Of a DNA stretch of 64,000 nt, positions 12,601-24,211 are shown in pieces (the stretch's first letter is position 1; each line of letters starts with the position of its first letter). The notes beneath the pieces were generated by a model. That model made no database searches, was not told the origin of the DNA, and saw nothing but the letters and a program-made list of their open reading frames with translations. A program made the translations under genes and the position numbers. Source of the DNA: Orobanche coerulescens (lineage: Eukaryota > Streptophyta > Magnoliopsida > Lamiales > Orobanchaceae); assembly GCA_033398695.1 (NCBI GenBank), contig CM065801.1, positions 48,866,358 through 48,930,357 of the forward strand, in the 5' to 3' direction.

Positions 12601-13115
12601 ACATGGTTCTTAAATATGGCGGTGGAGAACTGAATGTAATTGGATTCACTGTATTGGACTTCCAAGGACAGAAAGACGATTCTATATCTACTTCTGGCTA
12701 CAATTACTCTTAATGGAGGAGCAGTATCTTGGCATAGTGCCAAGTATAGCGCGACTACTGGTTCCACCTGTTAGGCTGAGTATAAAGCGGCCTCGGAGGC
12801 CTCCAAAGGAAGGGTTAAGAAGTTACTGGGTAAACTTCAAGTGACACGATGTGCTGTGCTGTCTGTTTTAGTTTTTATATGATAACAATAGAGCGTTAGC
12901 ACAGGCCTAGAAGCCGAGGTTTCATAATGGTACAAAACATATTGAGAGAGAGTATCATCTCGTGAAAGAATTTGTTTGCAAAGGAATACATTGTGCTGCA
13001 TAGAGTAGACTCAGCCGACAACGTCGCTGATCCACTGACCAAGCCACTTTCTCAGATTAGCTTAGAGCATCATCTGGAGAACATAGGTATTAGATACCAT
13101 AGTATGTGGCATTGA
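9636..13115 (+). pseudogene. Copia A gag-pol polyprotein, defective
   Basis: ATG at 9636 (a TTG six bases earlier is only an alternative frame start). In order: gag (UBN2-like) with a TGA at 9936-9938; a CCHC knuckle (CLKCGELGHWARDC, about 10369-10410); protease with LDSGASSHIC at about 10495; GAG-pre-integrase (WYLRLGH ... CESCLKGKMTKSPFTG); integrase with HTDVCG, SD-stop-GGEY (TGA 11277-11279) and NGVSETRNR; further stops at 11052-11054, 11574-11576 and near 11610. The amino half of RT is deleted around 11990-12050; the YVDD motif remains at 12145-12156. RNase H ends HIEREYHLV...DPLTKPLS...ISLEHHLENIG with TGA at 13113-13115. Several stops are in codons expected to be CGA or TGG. Copy cannot move on its own. 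Confidence 0.87.
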
Positions 13116-13130
13116 GTGCAAGTGTGAGAT

Positions 13131-15147
13131 TGTTAGGAGTATGCCATCGAATGTCACTCAGAGGATGTTGAGTGAAGCCATTGTACTTGTTATTATGTAA
13201 GTCATTGTTAAAAGGCAAATGATTGTTTCTTTATTTACTGGTAGTTACTGGCATTCCTAACTCGTAAATATATATATGGAAACTAGTCCGTGTATTTGAG
13301 AGCAAAATATTACACTCCTTATTGGATAAGGGGGTCAGCACTGGAAAGGTTTATAGGTCAAAATGCTTAATCGTTCGCAAGTCGAGGAAACTTGACTGGG
13401 CGTTAAGTTTATGTGAAGACTTGTATGACGTGTTCTTTGACATGGAGAGTGCCTGTCGAACACTAATGGTTAGTGGAGCACACGTTATAGGTATGCTAAT
13501 TGGATTAGTATACTCGAACTGACTCACCCTCGATTCGTCACACGGATTTCACTCCGGGACAGTCAATGACGGAATCGAAAGGTTGTGATAGGTATTCGTG
13601 AACCTTCGACCTGAGGATTTGGTAGGAATGTGCTTGTGACGTTAAGATTTTCATTAGAATATTTCGACCCAGAAAACCGGAAGGTGGGGGTCAACCTCGA
13701 CGTGCATCTTAACGGGCAAGTAGCAGGTCCTACTGAATACCAAGATAGAATTCTTTCTCCTGTTACTGAACGGGTTATATGTCCTATGCGGTTATTGGCA
13801 AATGAGATTATAAGTCCTTGGCCAAAGCATTGGAGCTAGTTGTATTGGATACACGAGAGCTCGATGATCTCGATTTGCATTAACTCATGCATAGCATCAA
13901 GAACAGATAGGGTTTGACTGAGTGTGACCCTATAATTTGATCGGGACATTTGAAAGAAGGGTTTATACGTATACTGGTATTCACGACGGAATGGTTTTTG
14001 AATGATCCCAAATCATTCGTTCTCAGTTGGGGTACAGTGTAGGCCGCCAGGCTGGCTAGGTGGTGCTACTACTCTTTGGTTCCTCCCATTCCTAACTGAG
14101 ACGGACCTACTGAGTCGTGCAATAGAATTGACGACAGAATGAATCGAGCTTATTCTCTCTTTATAAATATTAGATATTAGATATCGAATTTATTGGACAA
14201 TATATGTTTAATTTATTTAGGGACATTGGATGTCTAAATTAATTTATTGGATAAATTAATTTACGGCCTAAGTAATTAAATAAATTATTGGGTGATTAAT
14301 TTAATTCATAGATATAATTATTTTTTAGAGAAATTAATTATGTGATTTTGTATTTGATATGATTAATTAATTGAATTAATTAATTGATATAAAATACATC
14401 GGAACGGAATTGGAGTTTATCTGTTTGGACTCTCGGGAGTCCGAAACAAACTGAACTCGTCTGATTCCTTCTAGATGGCCCCCCTTACCTACCACCTCCA
14501 TTGGTCATGGTCTTCACCTTAATATGTGGACGACTTGTGACTAGTGGGGGGCAATATCTTTGAGATATCTTGGGTAGGTAATAAGATGTGGGTTGAATAT
14601 TAAAAGAAGGGAAGAGCAACTCTCCCAACAACTCTTCTGGCATCCCATCTGTGAGTTTTGCAGAGAGAGAGAGAGAAAAAGAGTTTTTCTCAAGTCTTTT
14701 TTCATCTTCCTCACTTGTTCTTGAATTTTCTTGGAGAAAAATCGAGAGATTATTAGAGAGACATAGATTAAACACTTGGAGTGTAATAATCTTAATTTAT
14801 AAGTTCCTACAACCTTGCTCTAGCCGTATCCTTGGAGGATAACAAGGCGTTGTCATTCCGATCGTTTTCCGGCGCGTTGCAAGTTGAGGCACGGTGTTTC
14901 GGTGCTCGGGATTTCAAAAGCTTGACGAATCGGATTCGCGGCGAAGTTAACCGAAAGCTTGGGGAATCGCTCAAGAGAAGAACTTCATATAATCAACGGA
15001 CTACAAGGGTATGATTTCGGATCTTCCTTTGTTTATTTTTATATTCGTATATACGTAGCTTGATCGATCCTCATAGTGATTCGGATCGAATTAATTTTCG
15101 TTTTACCGCTTTCGTTGGGCCTTTGTTTTAGGCACTGAATCCCAACA
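13131..15147 (+). repeat. Copia A 3' LTR
   Basis: TGTTAGGAG...CCCAACA, 2017 bp, canonical TG/CA ends. It is preceded by a purine-rich GTGCAAGTGTGAGAT tract. It retains the about 126-bp TATA-containing segment missing from the 5' LTR. Confidence 0.88.
14162..14169 (+). promoter_or_regulatory. Putative TATA box of copia A LTR
   Basis: TATAAATA after CTCTCTT. Present only in the 3' LTR because the matching 5' LTR segment is deleted. Confidence 0.5.
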
Positions 15148-15213
15148 GCCACACCACCGGCTGCGCCACGCCCTCAACCGCGACCGCGACCGCGTCCTCT
15201 ACCAGCTGACGTT
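15148..15213 (-). pseudogene. Gypsy family T gag, 5' part
   Basis: Minus-strand frame TSAGRGRGRGRG-stop-GRGAAGGVA, an RG-rich gag start that continues into AMSISSDAGS at 5859 once copia A is removed. The stop is TGA in a run of CGx codons, consistent with CGA to TGA. No good ATG survives next to it. The PBS lies upstream at 15443-15430. Confidence 0.6.
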
Positions 15214-15429
15214 ACAAAAAATGGAAAAAATAGTAGAGTTCAGAATATAACCATCAAGGTGACCGGTTCCCCACGTTACGAAGTCAAAAGACAAGATAAT
15301 AAAGATGATAAGAATGATAAAAGAACTTACGAGTACCAGTCGTACTAAGATGATGGCGGAGAAATGATATTATGCTTACAAAATGACGCGACTAGACCCA
15401 GAAGACCAACAACCTAGGTATCCATAACC

Positions 15430-15443
15430 TGGCTCTAATACCA
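15430..15443 (-). other. Gypsy T primer binding site
   Basis: On the minus strand TGGTATTAGAGCCA, matching the initiator tRNA-Met PBS except for one base. It lies 5 bases after the LTR end at 15449. Confidence 0.75.
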
Positions 15444-15448
15444 TAATT

Positions 15449-16929
15449 TGTAACACCCTCAAGATATTCAGAGTATGTCACAGCATCGTGAATCCCTACC
15501 TGGGACCCAAAAGGCTAAATTTATGCACGATACAATTCAACACTTCAATAATTTTTTGATAATATCAAACCACAACCAAATTAATCAGATCAACCGATGA
15601 AATCTCCAATGACAAAACTCAAATCCATAACATACCATAATATCGAACAAAACAATGAGAAGAAAATAGATCCTAGAGTACTCGAGCACCAACTAATAAT
15701 TCATGACAAAAATAAACTTAAAACACAGGACTCGAAGGAAACAATATAAATAATCACAGTATCACGCCTGGCCGTCACCGTCATACTGCCCCGGTACTCG
15801 TCCATTCGCATTCTTGGCACCTGAAATACATGAAACATATTTCCACCGAATAGGGTTACCCATGGAATAGCTAGTGCAAGTAATACAAATGAATCCTTAA
15901 ATCTTACAATTTCAAAGTACATGCACCAATAGTTTCAAATGCTAAGATAATGATTTTTGGAAATGCAAAATCCAAAATATGACACAGTAGTGAAGATCCT
16001 CATGATTAACCATGAACCTTACCTTGCGTAGATCCCTCTGAGGCCCCTTCGGACCCTCCCGGAGTGGCCAACCCCAGTGTTCGTGGACCCAACCAAATGT
16101 GGATCCCACCGAGGCCCCGTCGGACCCTCCCGGAGTAAACGTACAACTCTCACACTCATATATAGTACTTTTTCACATTTAAGAATATAAGTTTTATAAG
16201 AATTACTTGCCTTTGGGATATGATGGAATGTTCCGAGATGGTAGATGACCAAGATTGAAGGAACTTGACTATTCCGAAGTCTCTGTTCGATTCTCTGAAG
16301 GCTATAACGTACGCTATTGAAGTTTAATGTACGTAAGCAAGATAAGCCTAATGTACGTTATTCATTATTGATAATGTACATAAGCCTCATACAGTTCAGA
16401 ACTGCTGAGAGCCGATTATACTGGGAAAGAATATCACAGAATCGAAATGAGATGATTGACGAAACCTAAAGACACGCTTACAAAGAGTTCGAGATGACGA
16501 ACTTAAGCACTACAAGAAAACACGATTCCGACTACCCGAAGGTTCGGCATATGACAACGAAAGTAATTACCCTAATTTTTGGAAATTACAAAACGGCCCA
16601 AAACGTTCAGAAAACACGATACGAGGTCGAACAACTAAACTGAAGCTCCAAACACGACTCCCACTGTTAGACGAACTTATGGGAAACACAAAACAGCCAT
16701 TTCGGCTAGGTAAACACGACTCCCAACCATGACTATGCCAAACGAACCAAAAAGCGGAAAGATTGCGAATAAACACGAAATTGAACAAAACAACTCCGAA
16801 ACACGCTCGGATGTCAAGACATGTAGAACTAAACATTCTCAAAATGTCAAGACCGTTACAAACGAGTCACTGAAAATTGAGAATACACCAAATAGAAATT
16901 GCTAAAAATAGAAAAATGTGGATATTACA
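15449..16929 (-). repeat. Gypsy family T LTR (1481 bp), shared by two internal regions
   Basis: Minus strand: starts TGTAATATCC at 16929 and ends GGGTGTTACA at 15449. On its 5' side lie a polypurine tract and integrase C-terminus (3' end of an element). On its 3' side lie a PBS and gag (5' start of an element). It holds short ACGTAC repeats around 16300-16385 and two diverged copies of a GAGGCCCC(G/T)TCGGACCCTCC segment (16039 and 16111). Confidence 0.78.
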
Positions 16930-18638
16930 TTCTCCCCCTCTGAAAATAAGTTTCGTCCCAAAACTTAAGAGAAGACGTTTGCCAAGTTGCTTCCTCGACT
17001 CCATGCCTCGACTGCACTTTAACAAACAAAATGATTTTGTGTCGAAGTTGTTTTTCACGATGTTCAAAGATCTTCACGGGCCTTTCTTCGAACGTGACGT
17101 CATCCGCTGTCTCAATATCCCCATAATCAATGATGTGACTTGGATCCGGAATGTACTTTCTCAGTTGAGAAATGTGAAACACATTATAAACATGACTCAG
17201 AGCTGGAGGTAGCGCCAAGTGATAAGACAACTCACAGACTCTGTCTAGGATCTAAAACGGCCCAATATACCTCGGGCTAAGCTTCCCTTTCTTCCCGAAA
17301 TGGAAAACTCCCTTCGTCTGCGATATCTTGAGTAGTACATGATCTCGCACTTCAAACTCTAAGGGTCGAATACGAATATCGTCATAGGATTTTTGTCGAC
17401 TCTAAGTAGTCAACAATCTATCTCGAATGGTAATCTTCTTCATAGTTTCCATCAGCATAAACTAACTCCGAGGCCTTATCCCAACAAAGTGGGAATCTAC
17501 ACCGTCTACCATATAGTGCTTAGGAAGGTGCCATTTTGATCGATGCGTGCCAACTATAATTGTAAATAAACTCGATCAACGGTAGATGTAATTCCCAATC
17601 ACTACTCCAGTCTAGGGCACACGCCCGCAACATATCCTATAATGTCTAGATCGTCCGCTCAGTCTGAACGTCTGACTGTGGATGGAAAGATGTACTCAAC
17701 CTCAACTCGGTACCCAAAGCCTGATGGACCTATTGCCAAAAATTCGACACAAAATGGCCATTCTGATCTGAAACAATAGTCTTAGGTGTACCGTGCAATC
17801 TCACAATCTCCGCTATAAATGTCTAAGCCAGTCTCTCCGGTCCCCAAGTATCCTTAATACCAAGGAAGTGTGCCGACTTTGTTAATCGATCAATGATCAC
17901 CCAAATCATATTCATTCCATCTTTTGTCCTCGGCATCCCAGTGATAAAGTCCATGGAGATATCTTCCCACTTCCACTCGGGAATACGAAGCGATTTCAAC
18001 AACTCGGCTGGTCCTTGATGCTCGATTTTGACGAGTTGGAACGTCAAACACCGTGATACAAACTTCGTGACATATTTCTTCATATTATTCCACCAAAAAT
18101 ACTTCTTAAGATCTTTATATATCATACCCGTTCCGGGATGGATAGAGTAAGGAGTAACATGGGCTTCTCGAAGTATTCTCTACCTCAACTCTAAATCATT
18201 CGGGACGTAGAGTCTTACCTGGAATCTCAAAATGATGTCCTCATGGACCGTAAAGTTGGGGGCTTTCCCTTTTTCCACATCCGCCTTCAAGTGATTGATC
18301 ATTGGGTCACATGTCATCGACTAACGACGAAGTAATCTCGAGGGTACACAACTGACCCTGCACATGCTGAATCAATACCTCAATCCCCTGATCAATAAAC
18401 TCATGTCGAATTTTCACTTGTGGTATGAGAATCTCAAACATCTAAAGTGATATTGGCTTCCGGCTCAATGCGTCCGCCACAACATTGGCTTTTCCCGGAT
18501 GGTAAATGATCTCCAAATCGTAATCCTTTATCAATTCTAACCAATTACGCTGTCTCATATTCAGTTCCTTCTGGCAGAAAATGTATTTAAAATATTACGA
18601 TCGATATAAATCTGGCACGAAGAACCGTAAAAATGTGA
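16930..18638 (-). pseudogene. Gypsy family T pol 3' part: RNase H and integrase
   Basis: Read right to left: RNase H end ([12 protein letters not shown]...[28 protein letters not shown], about 18620-18460); integrase zinc-binding region (CLTFQLVKIEHQGP, about 18035); integrase core (WKWEDISMDFITGMP, DRLTKSAHF, then a degenerate SDQNGHF...HPQSD...ERTI, 17960-17640); and a C-terminal region near 17230-16950 (ALPPALSHVYNVFHISQLRKYI, then VKVQSRHGVEEATW) like chromovirus (Tekay/Del-type) integrase ends. Many stops. The polypurine tract AGAGGGGGAGA abuts the LTR. RT and everything 5' are missing, cut at about 18638 by a copia LTR fragment. Confidence 0.8.
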
Positions 18639-18639
18639 A

Positions 18640-19564
18640 CAGCGCGGGCCTCGACTGGCTAATTGTTATCCGCACTCCTTGGTTCCTCCCATTGCCCACT
18701 GAGGTGGACCTATGGCGTCGCAAATAAGGATAGTTGACGGATAAATGTAAACTTTTTATCTCTTCATTAATATTAGATATTGGATATCTAATTTGATTTA
18801 TTGGATAAATCATGGCGGTCTTGTGAATTGAAATTAATTAATGGGTGAATGAGTTAAATAAATTAATTATTTCTTGGAGAAGTATAATTATAATATTCTA
18901 TTTGGTATAATAAATTAATTAGATTAATTAGTTAAGTATAAATATATTGAAGATAAAACGAAGTATACTTTACGGACTAGACACGCGAACGTCTGGTACA
19001 CAAGTAGAGTGGCTCGACTCGTTTTCTCAACAACCACTAGGTGGGCCGCCCCGTCACTATTTCTCCCTCATTTCCTCCCTTGTCTCCTTTTGGTGTGGTG
19101 TGTGTTGTTCACTTCATACATGTGAGCAAAGACTCATCATGTTATAAAACAAAAGAACACACACACCACCATATGTATTCGGACGTAGGACTGTGAAGAG
19201 AGGGAGAGAAATTTTTTTCTAAGTCTTGTTCATCTTAGAGAGAAGAAGAAAGAAGAAAAGGAGAGAGAAAAATACTAGATCATTTTCTAGCCGTGTTCTT
19301 TGAGAATGCATTTGATAATGAATTTTCCGAAGAATATCCGCCACATGGTGATGTAGAGACTTCCACAAGCTCGTGCGAATTAGATTCGTGTTCGTGATTA
19401 AGATGAAATTACCAAAGAACTACGAGGGTATGATTTCTATTATTTTATCTTTGTCAATTTATATTCATATTACGATGCTTGATCGATCCTCTTAGGGGTT
19501 TGGAGTTATTCAATTCGATCATGTTATATTTCACCACAATGTTTTCTACCACCGAATCCCAACA
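18640..19564 (+). repeat. Copia LTR fragment related to copia A LTR
   Basis: Shares with 14050-15147 the blocks TTGGTTCCTCCCATT, TTAATATTAGATATTGGATA-like and GATTAATTAGTTAAG-like, and the end CTACGAGGGTATGATTTC...GCTTGATCGATCCTC...ATCCCAACA. The 5' half of the LTR is absent, so it is truncated at its left junction with gypsy T RNase H. Confidence 0.7.
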
Positions 19565-20400
19565 AACAATGGAAAGTAACGGCCATAATAGAATATGCAG
19601 ATTATAAAGACATGTCTTGTCTTCTATTTTTGCATGATCTATTTAGCTTTCCTCTCTAAAATTCATCCCTCTGAATACCGAAGTGATTTTTAGCCCCTTT
19701 CAACTCATTTTGGAACTTCATATCATAGATTGAAGCGTGGAGGCTTGAATATGTTGGTGGATTCTTGAAGTGTTTAAGGATCATCAGGAGGTATGCCCAC
19801 TAATCTTGTATTATTTCGGAGATTATGATGTTATTGTTGGTGATTACTTCATGTATTGATGGATTTTTGGAGGATTATCTTGATTCTTGATGATTATATA
19901 ATTATATGGTAAAGGGGATGATGATTATGACTTAAGGTTGAGGAGATTCACGTTGTTTGAGAACTCTTAGATGTTATAATCATGATTTAGAATGACTATG
20001 TTAAGCCTGTTGAATGATTAACATAGTTTTGAGGTGATTATTGATGTTTATGATGTTCTTGGAAGATTGTAATCATTTTGTAGAAGATTATAATAATTTT
20101 TGAAGTAAATTATCATAATTTCGAATCGGTTAGGATTATCTTGACGATGAATCCGAAGTAGGTTTATGATGTTTATGGATATTGAAAGTTTGTGGTTGTA
20201 GGAGTAAGGTTTATATTTGAGGATGCAGTGCTTTGCGAGTCAAAATACGAAGGTTGATGAGTAGTATGGGAAAAAATTATTCTAAATTAGGGTCCAAAAA
20301 AATATTGTACCATCATGTATGGGTCTAGGAAAGAAGAGAAAAGGTGGTTGGAGTCTTGTTTGGTGAGTCTTGTATGGGAAAAAAGTATTCTAAATTAAGT
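19565..20400. other. LTR-like non-coding debris
   Basis: No gene seen. The layout (TTGAAGC/GGAGGTATG, repeated GATTATGATGTT, AT-rich GATTATCTTGA runs) resembles the R-U5 stretch of the family G LTR on the opposite strand at 4100-4800, but I could not align it base by base. Confidence 0.3.
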
Positions 20401-20444
20401 AGTGAATGCAGAAAGCCTTTAGGTTTACATCACATCCGGGGTAA

Positions 20445-20810
20445 TGCAATGCAATACTATTGAGTTTGTTGAAGGATATCTGCAATTGGCTATGTCATTA
20501 TTTAAGTGGCACCGACCATGGAAGGCAACAGACATTAGCCATAGGAGGAAACTTTGGACTATGTGGGTTGGGGTACCTACACACGCATGGTGCTCTCATT
20601 TTTTCAGACTTGTAAGTCCAGGAATCCGAACGTTTGTGATAATGGATAAAGCATTTGAGAGAAGGGATATGGATGTTGCTAGGATGATGTTATAGGTACC
20701 TTACTTAAAAGATGTCAATCAAACTTTATCCATGAGCATAGATGGAATGTTATTCCATATAAAAATAATTGAGGAAATACCATGGGCAATACAAGGTAGG
20801 GTGGAGTTCA
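20445..20810 (+). pseudogene. L1 ORF1 (DUF4283-like) fragment
   Basis: The frame FKWHRPWKATDISHRRKLWT followed by VGVPTHAWCSHFF, then VIMDKAFERRDMDVARM, matches the pattern of the DUF4283 domain in plant L1 ORF1 proteins (W..W.G.P.H.W...FF ... D.....R...D.AR). A TAG at 20693-20695 interrupts it and the frame resumes with VPYLKDVNQTLSMSIDG. Usually followed by a CCHC knuckle, not seen here. Confidence 0.55.
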
Positions 20811-20929
20811 GATAAGGGCGAATCAAATTCTAATTCCATTTGGTCATACGGGGAGGATGGTGAATCGTAATGGGACAATATGCGGGGGAGATATTGTTAT
20901 GCATTACTGACAAAGTGCATCTTTGTTTG

Positions 20930-21259
20930 TTTGTCTATGCGGGGGTTTCAATTTTAATGGAGGAAAGAAGGGGAACCAGAGTGATGGGGTGATGCTGAAT
21001 AGTAGATGGTTGACTAGTTGGTCGATCTTGTTATCTTAGGGGCCTTAGGAGATCCTTACTGGATCATCGACCATCGTTCTTGAGATCTAGATCAAACCAA
21101 AAGATTGGGGCCCAAACCCTTTCGTGTGCTGACACGTGGCTCACTCATCCGTATTTTAGAGGGAAAATGGAGTACTTACCACGTAGAGGACTGTTGCAGT
21201 TTTGTGATAAAGGAAAAATTAAATTGCTTAATTGGGACTTGAAACAATAGAATAAAGAG
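20930..21259 (+). pseudogene. L1 endonuclease C-terminus and linker to RT, degenerate
   Basis: Degenerate pieces in shifting frames: LNSRWLTSW, DHRPSFLRSRSN, then ADTWLTHPYF, then KIKLLNWDLKQ-stop-NKE. These follow the order at the end of L1 apurinic-type endonucleases (SDH.P..L, WGPKPFR...WL.HP.F, KL..LK..LK.WN). The frame is cut by the insertion at 21260 and continues at 22213. Confidence 0.5.
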
Positions 21260-22212
21260 GCGAAAGTACCAATTTTCATCTGATCAACCATAATCTCATG
21301 ATTTTTGCTCATCATATGTGATTTTATTCCAAAAGAAAATTTCTTACAAAAACAGTCTAATTGTTCATAAAATTTGCAACTCCTGTCATAAAACAGACAA
21401 AGTCTTCCCTTCTTAGAAAATATAAATACTTAGGAAAAATCTGAATAATAAAAAATACTATTAAATATTTTAAAAGATTAAAGAACCAACAAAAAATTGA
21501 GAAATTAATAAGTTTTTCATTTTAAAGGAAGTCATAGAATTTAATAATGGTTCCAGATTTTTTTGAATAATTTTCGTGAAATTTATAAGTTAAATTTAAA
21601 AAAATTAAGAAACAATTTCAGTTAATTTTTGTGATATTGAGTTAAATTCAAAAAATACAAGAAAAATCATAAAATTAAAAAAAAAATCAACAAATTCATC
21701 AATTTGCAACCTCAGGCGATGAATTCCCGCAAAATACCAAAATATTTAAAAAAATAGATTTTTTTATAAAAATCTATAAGTTACCTAAAAATATAAAAAT
21801 ATTTAAATAAGATTGTTGTACAATTATTTACTTTTGAATTTTGTTTTATAAAATCAGTTTTTTAAATATTTTTCTATATTTTTAAAATTATTTCAGATTT
21901 TTCTTATATTTTTTAAATATTTTGTTTGTTTTATAGGGTTTTTATGTGTGTTTTATATTTCATATTTATCTTTTATTTTAAAAAAATCATATTTTTCATA
22001 AATATTTTTTATTTCTCAGATTTTTTTTTAAATATTTTTATTTTTCTATGTCTTGGGATCAAAATTGCCAAAGTCAACTGATGGATGAGAACGATTGACT
22101 GGCCACGTGACTGCTTTTTAAAAAAAAAAGTGAATGATATGATTGATTTTGCAAGTTATGGATAAAAATCGTGAGAGGACCTGGTTGATGGGACGAGAAT
22201 TGCTATTAGCTT
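21260..22212. mobile_element. 953-bp AT-rich TIR element with 10-bp TSD
   Basis: Flanked by perfect GAATAAAGAG (21250-21259 and 22213-22222). The left end GCGAAAGTACCAATTTTCAT and reverse-complemented right end AAGCTAATAGCAATTCTCGT align imperfectly and then share ATCAACC, followed by more partial similarity. Removing it fuses L1 LKQ-stop-NKE to IFGSMDSK in frame. The 9-11 bp duplication is typical of Mutator-like elements. No transposase; interior very AT-rich. Confidence 0.55.
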
Positions 22213-23411
22213 GAATAAAGAGATTTTTGGCTCTATGGATTCGAAGATAGGGGAGAGGGCCGAGAGGCAACAAGAAATCCCTTGACTTAAATGATGCTTT
22301 CGGACTTGAAGAGCATGGAGTTATGAGAAGTAACGAGGAAATGGCACGACTATTTATGGACTTGAAAAACAAAGATAGCTTATTATGATAGAAGTCGATA
22401 TGTAGATGGATTAGGGAAGGTGACGTCAATTGGGGATTCTTCCATAATTCAATAAACAAGAGGAGGAAGAGGAATGTATTACAATAATTTTGGTAAATGG
22501 TGGAACTGGTAGAAAGAAGTAAAAGAAGGGTTGTCTGCTTTTTTTTTTCAAAAGGGTTGTGGAAAACAGACCCATTATGTCCTCGGAGACGAGTGCAGAA
22601 TAAAGTGTTGAATGAAGATAATGCCATGTTGGTGGGAGGCTTTTCAAAAGCGGCAGTTCGATTGTGCGATAGGTCTTAGAGTCCGGGATCGGATGGTTTT
22701 AACTTCAAATTTATAAAGAGTTCAAGGAGGTTTTCATGAGGATGGTGGCTGATTTTCACCAAACTAGGAGTCTAGTCAGGGTTTTAACCTTACCTCCATT
22801 GTACTTGTTCCAAAAAAAGAGGTGACATATGACATAATAAAGCATACGACCGTGAATAGCATGACCATAATCCTAACGTGATTTTCATGAGCCAACATGA
22901 AAATCACAAAAGTCAGTCTAAAGGGTATAATTGGTCTTCATTAATCTTCCAACTCCTTGAAATGTCGTACGCGATCAATTTGGCTCATTGAGAGATGTTC
23001 AAGTAAAGTGTTGGGTCGATCATCTCGGAGACACAAAGTGCATTTAATTGGAGGCAAATAGATTTTCGATAGTTAAGTCATCTTGAATGAGGCAATGGAG
23101 GATGCGAAGAAAATGATGTTAAAAAGAATTTTATTCAAAATCGACTTTGCCAAAGCTTACGACTCAATCGATTAGGGGTATTTAAGGATGATCAAGGAGG
23201 GCTTCAAGATCCATGAGAAGTGGATCTCTTGGATTATGACTTGCATCTCTAGTGCTCAAGCCTCGATCCTTATCGATGGAAGCCTGCCAGACGAGTCTAA
23301 ACTGGAATGAGGCCTCCACCTAGGAAATCCCTTGTCAATATTTCTGATCTTGATTCTTGCGGAAGGGTTGGAATTTTGATGAGGAGGGTAGTCCAGAATA
23401 AGCTATTTGAA
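22213..23411 (+). pseudogene. L1 reverse transcriptase, N-terminal and central part
   Basis: Reads NKEIFGSMDSKI, MARLFMDLKNKDSLL, then WIREGDVNWGFFHNSINKRRKRN, the palm start SPGSDGFNFKFIK (about 22680), TLPPLYLFQKK, KIDFAKAYDSID (about 23140), then GFKIHEKWISWIMTCISSAQ, and GLHLGNPLSIFLILILAEGLE (about 23310-23370), the conserved order of plant L1 RT blocks. Multiple stops and frameshifts. At 22828-22978 part of the RT is replaced by unrelated sequence. The catalytic FADD block is not seen because the foldback element interrupts at 23412. Confidence 0.72.
22828..22978 (+). repeat. Foreign patch inside L1 RT, inverted copy at 33512-33658
   Basis: About 150 bp (including GACATAATAAAGCATA, GTGATTTTCATGAG and GGGTATAATTG) matches the reverse complement of the copia C leader at 33512-33658 with few mismatches. 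It replaces about 30 codons expected between the PKK and the VLG..IS..Q blocks of RT. Confidence 0.7.
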
Positions 23412-24211
23412 GAGTTTTTGACCAAATTAGTGTTATTGAAAAAAGTATTTACCATAATAGTGTAGTTCAAAAAAATATTTACCATAATAGTGTATTTTTC
23501 AATTTTTTTTCAATTTTCAGCATTTCATCATTTTTTATGTTTATGTTTGTGTGAAAAAAAAATTTTAAGAAAATTCAGAACTTTTATTGGAACTTCTAAA
23601 AAATCATAAAAAAAATCGGAACTTTTATTTTTTAAGAAAAAATTATCTGGAATAATAATATTAAAAAGCAGAATTTATTATTTAAAATTCAAAAATAAAA
23701 AGTAAAAAAAAATAAAAAAAAATCTGGAAAATATAAAAAATATGCAAAAAATCGAAACTTTTATTTTTTTAAGAAAAAAATATATGGAAAAATATTAAAA
23801 AGCAGATTTTTTATTTAAAATTCAAATAAAAAGTTAAAAAAAAAAATTGGAAAATTTTAAAAATATGCAAAAAATTGAAACTTTTATTTTTTGAAGAAAA
23901 AATATATGGAATAATATTAAAAAGCAGAATTTTTTATTTAAAATTCAAATAAAAAGTAAAAAATAAAAAAAAATCTGAAAAATTTTAAAAATATGCAAAA
24001 AATCGAAACTTTTATTTTTTTTAAGAAAAAATATATGGAATAATATTAAAAAGAAGAATTTTTTATTTAAAATTCAAAAATAGAAAGTAAAAAATAAAAA
24101 AAATCTGGAAAATTTAAAAAATATGCAAAAAATTCGGAACTTTTATTTTTTTTAAGAAAAAATATATGGAATAATATTAAAAAGCAGAATTTTTTATTTA
24201 AAATTCGAAAA
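23412..24211 (+). repeat. Left arm of foldback element
   Basis: About five tandem AT-rich subrepeats after a unique outer segment containing two ACCATAATAGTGTA motifs. Ends in TTTAAAATTCGAAAA, the left copy of the RTE duplication. Confidence 0.75.

Larger units (their letters stand above)
5860..15147 (+). mobile_element. Complete Ty1/copia element (copia A, Angela/BARE-like)
   Basis: Two direct LTRs (5860-7761 and 13131-15147) both begin TGTTAGGAGTATGCC and enclose a leader with PBS and a gag-pol pseudogene in the copia order gag, protease, integrase, RT, RNase H. Flanks are GCCGC (5855-5859) and GCCAC (15148-15152), a 5-bp duplication with one mismatch. The 9.3-kb size, about 2-kb LTRs and integrase/GAG-pre-integrase wording resemble the Angela/BARE lineage, but lineage was judged by eye. 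It sits inside gypsy T gag. Confidence 0.88.
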
